Shown here: positions 25,641 through 36,470 of the stretch, in pieces
How the letters are laid out: every line of letters starts with the position of its first letter
Numbering within the stretch: position 1 is the stretch's first letter
Assembly: GCA_029959085.1 (NCBI GenBank)
Contig: JARWIR010000043.1
Span: 4,650,001-4,714,000, forward strand
Source of the DNA: Nemophila menziesii
Taxonomy: Eukaryota > Streptophyta > Magnoliopsida > Boraginales > Hydrophyllaceae
Length of the DNA stretch: 64,000 nt
Reading direction: 5' to 3'
Notes under the pieces: model-generated
Seen by the model: the letters and a program-made list of their open reading frames with translations, nothing else
Database searches by the model: none
Told to the model about the DNA's origin: nothing
Translations under genes and position numbers: made by a program

Positions 25641-26480
25641 TGTCGACCCCAAGAGTGTGATAAATAATTCACAAGAGGAAGCTACTACCCGCAAGTGTAC
25701 ATATAATTGACAAGTAATAATAACGTAAGTAAAGGGGATTATCCTTATCCATAGGGACTATGAGGTTAATGTTTTTGTGTTTTGAAGAAGCATAGAGGGG
25801 TTGATTTGCAATTAACTAAAATGTAAAAGATATTTTTTTGTTTTTCAAAGTTGAGTATTATAGTGCAAATAGATAAAGTACCATTAACAATTAATATACT
25901 AAAGGACGGAACAAAAAATAAACTATAAGATGAGAAGTTCAGCCTGAGAGCCTGAGAGCCTGAGAGTCGCTATTAATCTCCACTAGTTATGAATTTACAC
26001 GTCTATTGATATAAGGGTAAATTGGTATACTACCACTAGTCGAAATTCTAAAGTCTCCCTGAATCTTTCCGAGGTAGATAGAGGGTTTTCCTACAATGAT
26101 AGTGACCTCTCTCGGGTGACCCTGACACATTTTCATACTCAATTAATCCTAACCCGAATGACTATTCAGTTAGTCAAGACCTCCTAGTTCGATAACGCAC
26201 ACCTAACAAATATATATTATTTTCCATAATTCAACCCCTCCCAGGTGACAGTCAAGACCACTATAACCAACCCACTACTTAGACTTTGTAAGGGCTAAAA
26301 AACTCGGTACAAATATATATAAATGCAAAACAATCAATTCATTTCAAATACTCATATTAATCTAAAGATATAGTCTAAACAAACTATATAGTCATCGTAT
26401 TTTTATTTTCCTATAGAATATTTCAAAATTTCGTCACACACCCCATGATAAAAAATTAAGGTTTTGATTTTTAGGGGAAA
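25641..26480 (-). mobile_element. LTR fragment, minus orientation
   Basis: It starts tgtcgaccccaagagtgtga and contains acccgcaagtgtacat and ctattcagttagtcaagacc, the inverse of the right half of the LTRs at 5104 and 23651. It is cut at about 26480. Small frames at 25149-25667 in and beside it have no protein support. Confidence 0.65.
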
Positions 26481-26483
26481 ATT

Positions 26484-26662
26484 TATAATAAAAGCTTGAG
26501 GGGTTGGGAGGAAAACATAGAGAAAGAAACCATCAATTTTTGGAGATAAATTATATTAATATTATCTATAAAAGATATTGATATAATAAAAGCTTGAGGG
26601 ATTGAGAGAAAAACATAGAGAAAGAAACCATCAATTTTGGGAGATAAATTATATTAATATCT
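26484..26662. repeat. 98-bp tandem duplication
   Basis: tataataaaagcttgagg starts at 26484 and again at 26582. Both units continue with gaaaacatagagaaagaaac and end in ataaattatattaatat. A few substitutions separate them. Confidence 0.85.
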
Positions 26663-26667
26663 GACTT

Positions 26668-27092
26668 AAGGAACTGTTCTGTGTTTTTCTTTTGGGTGCG
26701 TGGTTACTCTTTCAGTCCGTCCACTATCGAGTTCCGTTTTTTTTCACTTGGGCTAGTGATATATCTTTTGATCAGAGGATTGCCAAGATCTTCGGCACCG
26801 CAACTGTCGCCTCGGGCATTGAGTTGTCTATCCCGTTGATTATTGAAATGGTAGCCGGTCTTCTCCCCCACACCCCGAGACTTGAGATTATCCTTCTTAT
26901 TGGTCATGATCCCTTGACCCTCAGTGGTCCTCGCCCGCTACTTCGGTGACACATTTGTTTCTGGTTCATTTGGTGTCGGAGTTTGCCTCGCACCCTCTTT
27001 TATTGTTGTTCCGGGTTTGGTTGGTCAAACCGGTTCTTTGTAATTTTTTATTTCATTTTATATAAGATGCTTTGACTAAAAAAAATATAATA
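26668..27092 (+). other. Unrecognised codon-like fragment with A-rich tail
   Basis: Sequence composition changes sharply at about 26668. A frame from 26692 to 26949 (85 codons) has no family I recognise. The stretch then reads gttggtcaaaccggttc, a T-rich tail and tgactaaaaaaaatataa near 27085. This layout suggests the 3' end of a 5'-truncated retroposon, but no diagnostic domain or target duplication was found. From here to 27390 I see only AT-rich sequence, probably the promoter of the ATPase gene. Confidence 0.35.
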
Positions 27093-27390
27093 AGGGGGGA
27101 AAACTATGTTAAGGGCAATTTGGTCATTTAGATTATGTATATCCAATATAAAATAAACATATATTCAAACACAAAAAAGAGAATCCATTACAAGCAAAAG
27201 CACTAAAGTAAGCAACAGCCTCAACAAACAATCTTTATCTTGACGCCAATAAAAAACAACCTTAAAACAAAATCTCCATTTCAAAAAGAAGAAAAAGTAC
27301 AGACACAAAAAAGGTGGTATTTGTAACATATTAATTTTGATTATTTATTTCATAATTCGATTGGTAGAGATCTTCTAAGACCAAAAAATT

Positions 27391-30300
27391 ATGGCATCAA
27401 AGTTTCTATCACTTGCATGCATAAGAAATGATCACCATCATTTATCACCAAGACCACACTATCCATCAATGCCGAAATACCCAAAAGGGATTTCCTTATC
27501 ATCCGATCCGGAAAAGAACATGGAAAGTTCAGAATCAAAGGCTTTATTTTCAGTAGTAGGTATGACTTGTTCTGCTTGTGCTGGTTCGGTTGAAAAAGCC
27601 ATTAAAAGGCTTTCTGGGATTAAAGAAGCTGTTGTTGATGTCTTGAATAATAGAGCTCAAGTTGTTTTTTACCCACGTTTTGTCAATGTAAGTTAATTAT
27701 TATTCTTTCTCATTTTTCAGAGTAAATTGCATTATTGGTCCCTGTGTTATGTGATATAGTCAAATGTCTTCCTTTATTTTAAAGTAGCATATGTAATCCT
27801 ATGGGGGTGGATATCCTAGCCTAGCGTAGAGTTAATTGCGCCTGATCCCTGCGGTATGGTGTAAATTATAAGGGAGGTAAGAACTTTTGTTGGGTGCAAG
27901 GGTTCGAGAGGGCAATGGCCCCAATTCTTTTTGGAGTTAATTGCACTACAGGTTCTATTAACGCAAAATAAAACTATATTTTTTTATAATTGCATTATAA
28001 GTCCCTATATTATGCAAAAAGAATCAATTTTTTTGGATAAGGTTGATTAAAAATAATCAACTTGATAGTAACTAGATTTGTTTTGAGAATACAGGAGGAA
28101 ACAATTCGTGAGACAATCGAAGATGTTGGATTTAAGGCAAAATTGCTTCAAGAGGAGATGAACGAAAAATCGAGTCAAGTATGTCGAATACTCATTAAAG
28201 GAATGACTTGCACTTCTTGCTCCTCAACACTTGAAAGTGCTCTACAAGTCATTCCCGGTGTACAAAAGGCTCGAGTCGCACTAGCAACCGAAGAAGCCGA
28301 AATTCATTACGATCCAAAGATCCTAGACTACAATCGGCTATTGAAAGCTGTAGAATCTATCGGGTTTGAAGCCGTATTGATTAGCACAGGAGAAGATAGA
28401 AGCAAAATTCAGTTAAGAGTTGATGGTATCATGTCAGAAAATTCCATGAGAATGGTTGTGAAATCCATTCAAGCACTACCCGGGGTTCAAAATATAGAGA
28501 TTGACCCAGAGTTCGAAAGAATATCCGTTTCCTACAAATCCGATGTGACCGGACCGAGAAATTTCATCCAAGTAATCGAGTCGACCGGCTCGGGACGTTT
28601 CAAAGCGACTATAGACCCGGAAGAGATAGGAAGAGAGCCCTTTCGGCAAGAGGAAATTAACCAATACTACAAATCATTCCTTTGGAGTTTGGTTTTCACG
28701 GTCCCGGTTTTCTTGATGGCCATGGTATTCATGTATATCCCGGGAATTAAGGAACGACTCGATATGAAAATCGTGAATATGCTCACCATTGGGTCGGTTT
28801 TGCGATGGATTTTAGCCACTCCGGTGCAATTTATCATCGGATGGAGATTTTATACCGGTTCTTACAAAGCGTTACGCAATGGTTCGGCAAACATGGATGT
28901 TTTGATCGCTCTCGGAACAAACGCAGCCTACTTTTATTCCGTGTACTCGGTTTTAAGAGCCGCCACCTCTCCACATTCCGAGTCTACCGATTTTTTCGAG
29001 ACAAGCTCAATGCTAATATCCTTCATTCTTCTTGGGAAATATCTTGAAGTTCTCGCAAAGGGTAAAACCTCCGAGGCAATAGCTAAGCTCATGGATTTAT
29101 CTCCCGAAACCGCAATCCTATTAACTTCCGAGACAAACGAGGAAGAAATTGATAGTCGTTTGATACAAAAGAACGACGTTTTAAAAATTATACCGGGAGC
29201 AAAGGTAGCTTGTGACGGTCTTGTCCTTTGGGGACAAAGTCACGTAAATGAGAGTATGATAACCGGGGAATCTCGACCAGTAGCTAAACGGAAGGGCGAT
29301 ATTGTAATTGGAGGAACTTTAAATGAGAATGGCGTGTTACATATTAAAGCAACTAGGGTTGGATCCGAAAGTGCTCTCTCGCAAATCGTTAGGCTAGTTG
29401 AATCTGCACAAATGGCTAAAGCTCCGGTTCAAAAATTCGCTGATCGTATTTCCAAGTACTTTGTGCCCCTCGTAAGTACATTTCCATATGCTTTTTTGGA
29501 TAAATTGCGTATTTGGTTTTACACTTAAGTCCATTATCTTGTAATACAACATTTTAATCCCTTATGTTTTGATCTCCAGGTTATAATTCTTTCGTTTAGC
29601 ACTTGGCTTGCCTGGTTTTTAGCTGGAAAATTCAATGGGTATCCGAAATCTTGGATTCCATCTTCGATGGATAGTTTTCAGCTTGCTCTCCAATTTGGGA
29701 TCTCGGTGATGGTGATAGCTTGTCCTTGTGCCCTTGGTCTTGCAACTCCAACAGCTGTTATGGTCGGAACTGGAGTAGGTGCTTCTCAAGGTGTCCTAAT
29801 CAAAGGTGGTCAGGCATTGGAAAGCGCACATAAGGTATTTATTTAAGGCTAAGTCCAATAGGACCCCAATTGTAGCAAAAAGCTACAATTGGGGGGTTGA
29901 ATAATGAAAAATCAGCTCCAACAGGTTCCCGATTCTGGATAAAGCCAGAATAGAGAACCCGATTCTTAAGAAATGTTAGCTACCTGTGGCTAACCCCAAT
30001 CTCATCCCCAATTTAATTTTTTAATATTTTATATCATTTTCATTAACCAAAACAACATATTCCTAACAATCTATTTTATTAATTTAACACACATTTCTAA
30101 TAAAACCTCATAATTAATCTACTTATATTATTAATTTATTTTATTATTTAAATATTAATGGCTTCGATTATATTCTTTCAATAAAAATTGAAAAACTAAT
30201 ACTTTTAAATTTTTCGTATAGAAATAAATAATAGACATATTATTATAAAAAATATTACGATTAATAATAACTATATTTATTTTTAGTAATATATAATAAA

Positions 30301-31818
30301 AAAATTAATAATTAAATATTAATTTTAATTTCAAACATTTATGTATAAATTAAAAATAAACGTATAAATATAAATTATTATAAATTATTTAAAATAGAAA
30401 AATTATTGAAATAAATTTTAAATAAGATTGGGAGGTTGAAATTGGGGAGCTGTTGGAGTAAAACTGTTTTTAAAGTTGCTATTTGAAAGAAATACTCTGT
30501 TTGACTCCCAATTCTGGCTTTTCAATTGGGTAGCTGTTGGCTGTTGGACTTAGCCTAATACTCCCTCCGTCCCTTGCTCATTTATAAGAAAACCTAGCTA
30601 AATTACAAGAATCCATACATTTTCAGGTGGATTGTATAGTGTTTGACAAGACTGGAACTCTTACAATTGGCAAGCCCGTGATTGTGAGCACGAGGCTTTT
30701 AAAGAATATGATCCTCAAGGAATTCTACGAGCTCATTGCTTCCGCTGAGGTAAGCGCTTGTTCCTTCTATATTTTACACCCACCCACCCCCCCTGTTATG
30801 TCATAACTCATAATTACACACGAGTCATTCGATTCGGTTCAACTTGTATAGGCTAATAGCGAGCACCCTTTAGCCAAAGCCGTGGTGGAGTACGCTAAAA
30901 AGTTTAGAGAAGACGCAGAAAATTCCGCATGGTCCGAAGCGTGCGATTTTGAATCCATAACAGGGCATGGAGTGAAAGCTATTGTACGAAATAAAGAAGT
31001 GGTTATAGGAAATAAGAGCTTGATGATGCAACAGAATATTCCTGTTCCACTTGATGCGGAAGAGATACTAACGGAAACCGATGAGTTAGCACAAACCGGG
31101 ATTCTCGTTTCGATCGATAAGGAACTCGTTGGTATTCTTGCGATATCCGATCCGTTAAAGCCCGGTGCTCGTGAAGTGGTGGCCATTCTCAAGGATATGA
31201 ATATTAAGACGATAGTAATAACCGGTGATAATTGGGGAACTGCGAAATCCATTGCTAAAGAAGTAGGAATTAATAGTGATGATAGTGTAATTGCCCAAGC
31301 TAAACCCGAACAAAAAGCCGAGGAAGTCAAAAAGTTACAAGTGAGTCACCAACAATTTTGCATAATATAGGGACCTATAGTGTAATTAACTATATTTACA
31401 GGCTGCAGGATATGTTGTAGCGATGGTTGGAGACGGAATAAACGACTCACCGGCACTTGTAGCGGCAGATGTGGGAATGGCAATAGGTGCGGGGACAGAT
31501 ATAGCTATCGAGGCAGCTGATATAGTTCTAATGAAGAGCAATTTAGAGGATGTGATAACAGCTATAGACCTTTCGAGAAAAACGTTTTATCGGATCAGGC
31601 TAAATTATATATGGGCGTTTGCTTATAATCTACTTGGTATTCCAATTGCAGCTGGGGCACTTTTTCCGTTCACTGGATTTCGGTTACCACCGTGGGTTGC
31701 TGGAGCTGCAATGGCGGCATCTTCTGTTAGTGTCGTTTGTTGCTCGCTTTTGTTGAAGAATTACACAAGGCCCAAGAAGCTCGAAACTCTCACAATACGG
31801 GGAGTTAAAGTGGAGTAA
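27391..31818 (+). CDS. HMA5: Copper-transporting P1B-type ATPase, HMA5-like, six exons
   Basis: Exons 27391-27687, 28095-29471, 29580-29834, 30627-30749, 30852-31340 and 31402-31818 join in frame (all phase 0, GT-AG) to 985 residues, close to Arabidopsis HMA5 (about 995). Two N-terminal metal-binding domains carry GMTCSAC (Cys60, Cys63) and GMTCTSC (Cys138, Cys141). A third, near residues 205-265, has lost CxxC, as in HMA5. Downstream are TGES (near 29262), the CPC metal site (606-608), DKTGT with the phosphorylated Asp650, the SEHP motif (His689), GDN, and [10 protein letters not shown] (855-864). Eight membrane segments are expected. The family pumps Cu(I) out of the cytosol, to compartments or the apoplast, with roles in root detoxification and xylem loading. 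Intron 3 carries a MITE; introns 1 and 5 carry a dispersed repeat motif. RAN1/HMA7 is the alternative family member, but the C terminus and third-domain loss favour HMA5. Confidence 0.95.
29847..30555. mobile_element. Tourist-like MITE in HMA5 intron 3
   Basis: Inverted termini GGCTAAGTCCAA and TTGGACTTAGCC are flanked by TAA at 29844-29846 and TAA at 30556-30558, as in PIF/Harbinger-type elements. Subterminal parts are also complementary (CCCAATTGTAGC left; inverse of agctgttgg-rich right). The 709-bp interior is extremely AT-rich and non-coding. Immediately downstream, tactccctccgtccc (30559-30573) resembles a Stowaway-type terminus without a partner. Confidence 0.8.
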
Positions 31819-32372
31819 TTCATAACTTCGTCAAATTATATGGTTGTGATAGATTGGTAAATAAATATGAAGTGTAAACTTTGTAATTCTCAATTCATTT
31901 GTACATATATGTAAAAAATATATCTTGAACTTAACAAAAAGATTATATTATGGTCCTCCAAACTTTTTATAATCTTCAATTGACTCCCGAAAAGTTGTTA
32001 TAATTTCCTCATTGCTTTAAGTTATTTTGTTATTTGTGTGGATATTTTGTTATTTCTGATTTAGGGGTGTATTCAAATGAAAGCTATGGGATTTTTTTGG
32101 ATTCTAAAAGTAAACCAGACATTTTAAGATTTTATAGAGTTTTGTAATATTTTGGATATTCAATTAGAATTTTGAACAGTCTTTTAAAGTTTGTGTGTAT
32201 TTCATTAGAATTTTAATAACTCCTTTAAAATCATGTGATATTGAAAAATCTTAAAAATTGTAAAATAATTAGATTTTATTAGAGTTTAAGGTTGAAATAT
32301 AAATAATAAAAAATTTAGAAATCCATCTTGTAGAAGAGATTTCAAATCAGCCACACAGAGAAAGAGAAACAA
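31819..32372. other. 3' flank of HMA5 with MITE-like terminus
   Basis: The first roughly 100 bp are probably 3' UTR; an aataaat motif lies at about 31859. At 32062 ttaggggtgtattcaa begins a T-rich stretch with repeated (a/t)ttttaa(a/g) motifs and tattcaattagaatttt, resembling a MITE whose other copies or ends occur near 14717 and 18103. Its right end was not defined. Confidence 0.4.
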
Positions 32373-32961
32373 TAGGGATGTAAACGAGCCGAGCCGAACT
32401 GAATACTAGATGTACATGCTTGTTTGTTTAATTTCTCGAGCCAAATCGAACCGAGCTCAAATTTAAACGAGCCGAGCTCGAGCTTCCAGTGATCCAAATC
32501 AGAAATGTTAGAACTTGTTTGTTTAACTTATAGAACAGACTTTTTTTATAGAGTCGAGCACGAGTTTCTCATGAACAATTAGTCTTTTATGGTTGAAATG
32601 AGACTCTCATGAACGGTTGGTATATGATGGTGTGTGTGGTATGATATATGAAACATAACATTAATGAAAAAATAAATGTCTAAAGATATTAAAAATATTC
32701 AATTCGATATTGAAGGTTTAATAATATATTAATACGTAGAACCTCACAATTCAAAAGTCTCTCTACGGCTGAATATATTAATTTATTATTTTTATAATTA
32801 TAAACGAGCTCACGAGTCGAGCTCGAGCAGACTCGTTTATTTATCGAGCTTAAAATGAAGTTTGAGCTTGAACTTGTTTATATTCGAGCCGATCTCGAAC
32901 GAGCTTTTCTCCGAGCCGAGCTCGAGCTGCTCGCGAACGGCTTGGTTCATTTATAGCCCTA
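32373..32961. mobile_element. hAT-like non-autonomous element, unsplit copy
   Basis: Ends TAGGGATGTAAACGAGCCGA and, read inversely, TAGGGCTATAAATGAACC. Both subterminal regions are dense in GAGCTCGAGC-type motifs. The flanks agaaacaa and attaacaa match at six of eight positions, a worn 8-bp duplication. The 589-bp element is non-coding and is the reference for the interrupted copy at 3944-6937. Confidence 0.75.
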
Positions 32962-33539
32962 ATTAACAACATGCCAGTTTTCCTAGTTTTCTTTCATTCA
33001 ATCATATAACATTTGTTTGAATTCGCTTGGTTTAGTCGTGGACTCCAGGTCATCAATTTTACCTGGATGTATCACTTGATCGTTCTTAACGATTCATATA
33101 GATTATGTTTGATCAAAATTGATTTGATTTAAGTTTTGTGCTATTTCTGAATGAGACATGATTTATAAAGGTAAATGTCATTCTTTTAATTATCCGATAC
33201 TGAGATCTCTACCAATTCCTAGTTTGATCTTTTTGGAAGGATTAATTAAGCAAATTGGATCCGTCCAAAAAAACAAAAACAAAAATTAAGCAAATTGGAG
33301 ACGTTTTGTGCTAACAAATAAATTGACTATACTTGCTCTTAATTCTTATTTTTCTGGCATTCTAGGCATGGTCGTGTTTTTAGGTGTCCTTTGATTTTTT
33401 TATAATCTGACTCATCCTATAATATAATCATATATTTGGGAAATCGTATTTTTAAGGGTTCTATAAAAATTCCAGCGTCGTTAAAAATCTCTGTAGTATT
33501 CAAGTTGTTTAATTAAGGGGGAATTATAATTTAAAGCCC

Positions 33540-34860
33540 CATGACTTGTAGCTTTACAAATAAGAGCTCAATCCTTTTTACCCACTAACTAGTAGTTCAG
33601 ACCTAACTAAAACCCAATAAAAAACCCAAAAGCCCTCCTCCCCTCTATACCTATTGTGAACCAACAAAAATCAAAAACAAAAAAGCTAATAGGTTTTTTT
33701 TCTTCTGAAAACCCTCCCCTCTCTCTACCCCCTCTCTCTCCCACCTTCCCACCCTGCCGACACCTTCGATCGAGCCACCACCACCACCACTGATCTGACC
33801 TTCCACCTTCGACATCGAGCCACTACCACCACTGATCTGACCTTCCACGTTCCCACCACCGCCCCTCTCCCACTGCTGTTGTAACACCACCACCCACCTT
33901 CTCACCTCGTGCCACCACATCCTCCTCACCTCTCCACTGCAGCTGTAACACCACCACCACCCACCTTCTCACCTCGCCTCTCCACTGCTGCAGATCTGGA
34001 CCTCCACGAAGCTCCGCAACTGCTGGCCCTCCACGAAGCAACGACGCGACGAAGCCACGACGCCACGACGCCGCTGCACCACCTCGCGCGAACCACGAAC
34101 CGGTCCAAGATCTACGAACCACGAACCAGAACGAGATCTGCGAACCACGAACCACAAACCAGATCCGCTTCTGTTGTCGCCGACCTTCCCTTCCCTACCC
34201 GTCGCCTCTGCGCGCAGCACCATCAGCAAAGCTCCGCTGCAGCACCACCAACATGAACCACTGCTGCAGATCTCGAGATTATTCATTAAAGCCCTCCGAG
34301 ACACCACCACACCGCCCCGTTCTGCTTCCCACCACCTCCACCCCTTTCTGCTTCGCTACCAGCCTCCATTTCCACCACCAGCGACAACAGCCACCACCAG
34401 CGACAACAGCCACCACCAGTCACTGCTGCGCTCGAAGTCACTGCTGCCCAGATTCATTTGTTTATTCATTATTTTTTTTACACAGTCCAGCAACAAGCTT
34501 GTCCATATTGTTTGGGCTTTCAAAAACAAAAAGGTCCAGCCTAATATGGGCTATACCTTGTTCGTTTTTTCTCTTTTAAAACCACTTTGTTCGTGACCGT
34601 GTGGGTACAGGATGTTTGGGTCCAGCCCACTCTTGGATTATTTTCTTTTCTTCTGAGAGTGTGAGTTGGGAATGGTCCAGCAGTCCTTTTGGAATGGGTC
34701 CAACCCATTATGGGATATAACTTGTTTTTCAAATAGTAGTCCCGCACATTGGGGCCATTTTATACTTGTTTTTATACTGTCATTTTATTGTGTCCATCAC
34801 ATTAGGGCTAGACATTTGGATAAAAACGACTGTAAATGACATTTTTTGGTGGTTGTGGGT
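33540..34860. repeat. GC-rich island with CCA-type repeats
   Basis: A CT-rich leader (33700-33750) leads into (CCA)n and repeated actgatctgaccttcca (33789, 33829) and cccaccttctcacctcg (33893, 33959), then gcgacaacagccaccacca (34380, 34397). Frames in both strands (for example 33909-34256 and 34174-34596) are Pro/His/Thr or Gly/Val-rich with no domain. From 34535 to 34710 the gggtccagccca-type motif repeats. The spacer 32962-33540 is AT-rich with nothing recognised. Confidence 0.6.
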
Positions 34861-35238
34861 GGTGGTGGAAGGCTGTTTAGTGGAGGAAGATCGATCTCAG
34901 CTATTCCATCCGGGAATGTGCCTGAGAGAGAATGTAAGAACCCAAAATTCTGTTCGATTTATTAGTTACCTGGTCATGAAAATGAAAATGGTTAACAAGA
35001 AGATAAGTAACCCATCGAATATATATTTTACTTTACCGTTACAAAGTTTCATCCACAAAAACTAGTAACGAACTAAACCGGAAACCTTTAGAATTGTGCT
35101 AAGAGAATAAATAATAAACATTTTTTATTTCAATTAGCAACGAATGTGCTCAGCAAAAATAATCTCTGGCATTAGTAGTAAGTTTGATCGACGAATTAAG
35201 GGTAATGGGCAATTTGTTCATGGTATGAAGTCCCAAAA

Positions 35239-36446
35239 ACAGGGTATCTTATGAAATTTATAAGATACAAATACTTAGTATTGATAGAAGATAAGATTAT
35301 CTGACCTTTCTCTAAAGATGAAAATTACAATACTAAACAGAGTATCATATGCTTATAAATAATGAAAATAAAAAAAGAGGCACAATCTTTTGTTATGGGT
35401 GAAAATAACGGCGATTCGTCGCTTTGGTCAACCATATGGAAGTCTAATGTTTCAACAAAGATAAGGAATTCCAGCTGAAAAATATGCAATGAAACCATAC
35501 CTACAAAAATTACATTGCAAAAAAAGAAATGTTCTATTTCAACAAAATGAATGGTGTGGAAAAATGATGAAACAATCGAACATCTTTTCATAAAATGTCC
35601 TTTTAACTTAACAGTTTGGGCAGAGTCACCGCTTCAAATTAAAATTGATGGAGAAAACTCACCGAAAATCAGGGAATGGATCATCAATACAATAGAGTCT
35701 TACTCTAAAAATGGATGGGACAAAAGACTTGTTACGGATAACATTCTTACAATTCTATGGAGCATTTGGAAAGTAAGAATGGAAGGTTTTTTTGAGAAAA
35801 AAAAATAGAATATATCGGAGATTGTTAACAAATCAAATAAGATAATTAATGATCTCAAAAGCAAAAATAATATTTGGATAGAAAAGGAAAATGAAATTAG
35901 AATTGCTGAAGAAAATAGAATTTTACAAGATATGGAAATAGTTTGGCAAAATGATACTTTTTTTATAAATGAAAGGGAGCATGTCGGTATCGTTTCGATA
36001 GCTATTAATAGAGAAGGAATTATTACGGATAAGTAGTACAAAAGAGGAACGGTGAGAAATGTCAAGGAAGGAGAATGATGGGCAATATTACAAGTAATGA
36101 AGGTAGTGAAAAGAATTAATTGTGAAAGTGCCGCCTTCTATTCAGATAATCATGAAATCGTTTAAAGAATTAATAAAATATGGGAAATTGATTGGAAAAT
36201 CTTTCCATTGATCGAAATGATCTGGAAATGGATTTCAAAATTTCCTGACTTGAAAATTTATCACATCAAGAAAGAACTTAATAAAATTACAGATTTAACA
36301 GCAAAATACGTTAGTTAAAGCGAGTAAAGATTTATCATCTTAGAAGTCTACTAATATATTTAATTGTATAAAGTATCTTAATAATGTAATAAAGAATAGC
36401 ATCAAGTGATCTTGTTTTTTCTTTCTTGATTAAAAAAATAAAAATA
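35239..36446 (+). mobile_element. 5'-truncated LINE with 11-bp target duplication
   Basis: Flanked by aagtcccaaaa at 35228-35238 and 36447-36457; block B keeps the uninterrupted site near 48989-48999. Plus-strand translation shows zf-RVT remains (WKICNETIPTK-like near 35480, then ETIEHLFIKCPFNLTVWAES at 35569-35630), then an RNase H-like part (IAINREGIITDK near 36000, AAFYSDNHE near 36140, DLTAKYVS near 36300). It ends in aaaaaaataaaaataaag. In-frame stops show it is dead. It lies downstream of the SP1 copy 2 stop codon, in the probable 3' UTR or flank. Confidence 0.9.
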
Positions 36447-36470
36447 AAGTCCCAAAACATTAAGGAAGGT

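Noticed and set aside
29472..29528. HMA5 exon 2 continuing to the stop near 29528 (a truncated ATPase)
   Set aside because: A good donor at 29472 and acceptor before 29580 restore the conserved frame through the CPC motif.
30839..31330. 163-codon minus-strand frame opposite HMA5 exon 5
   Set aside because: It is a mirror of the coding exon and has no domain of its own.
33909..34596. Overlapping frames of 108-140 codons on both strands
   Set aside because: CCA-rich low-complexity sequence opens most frames on both strands; no domain, no start or splice support.
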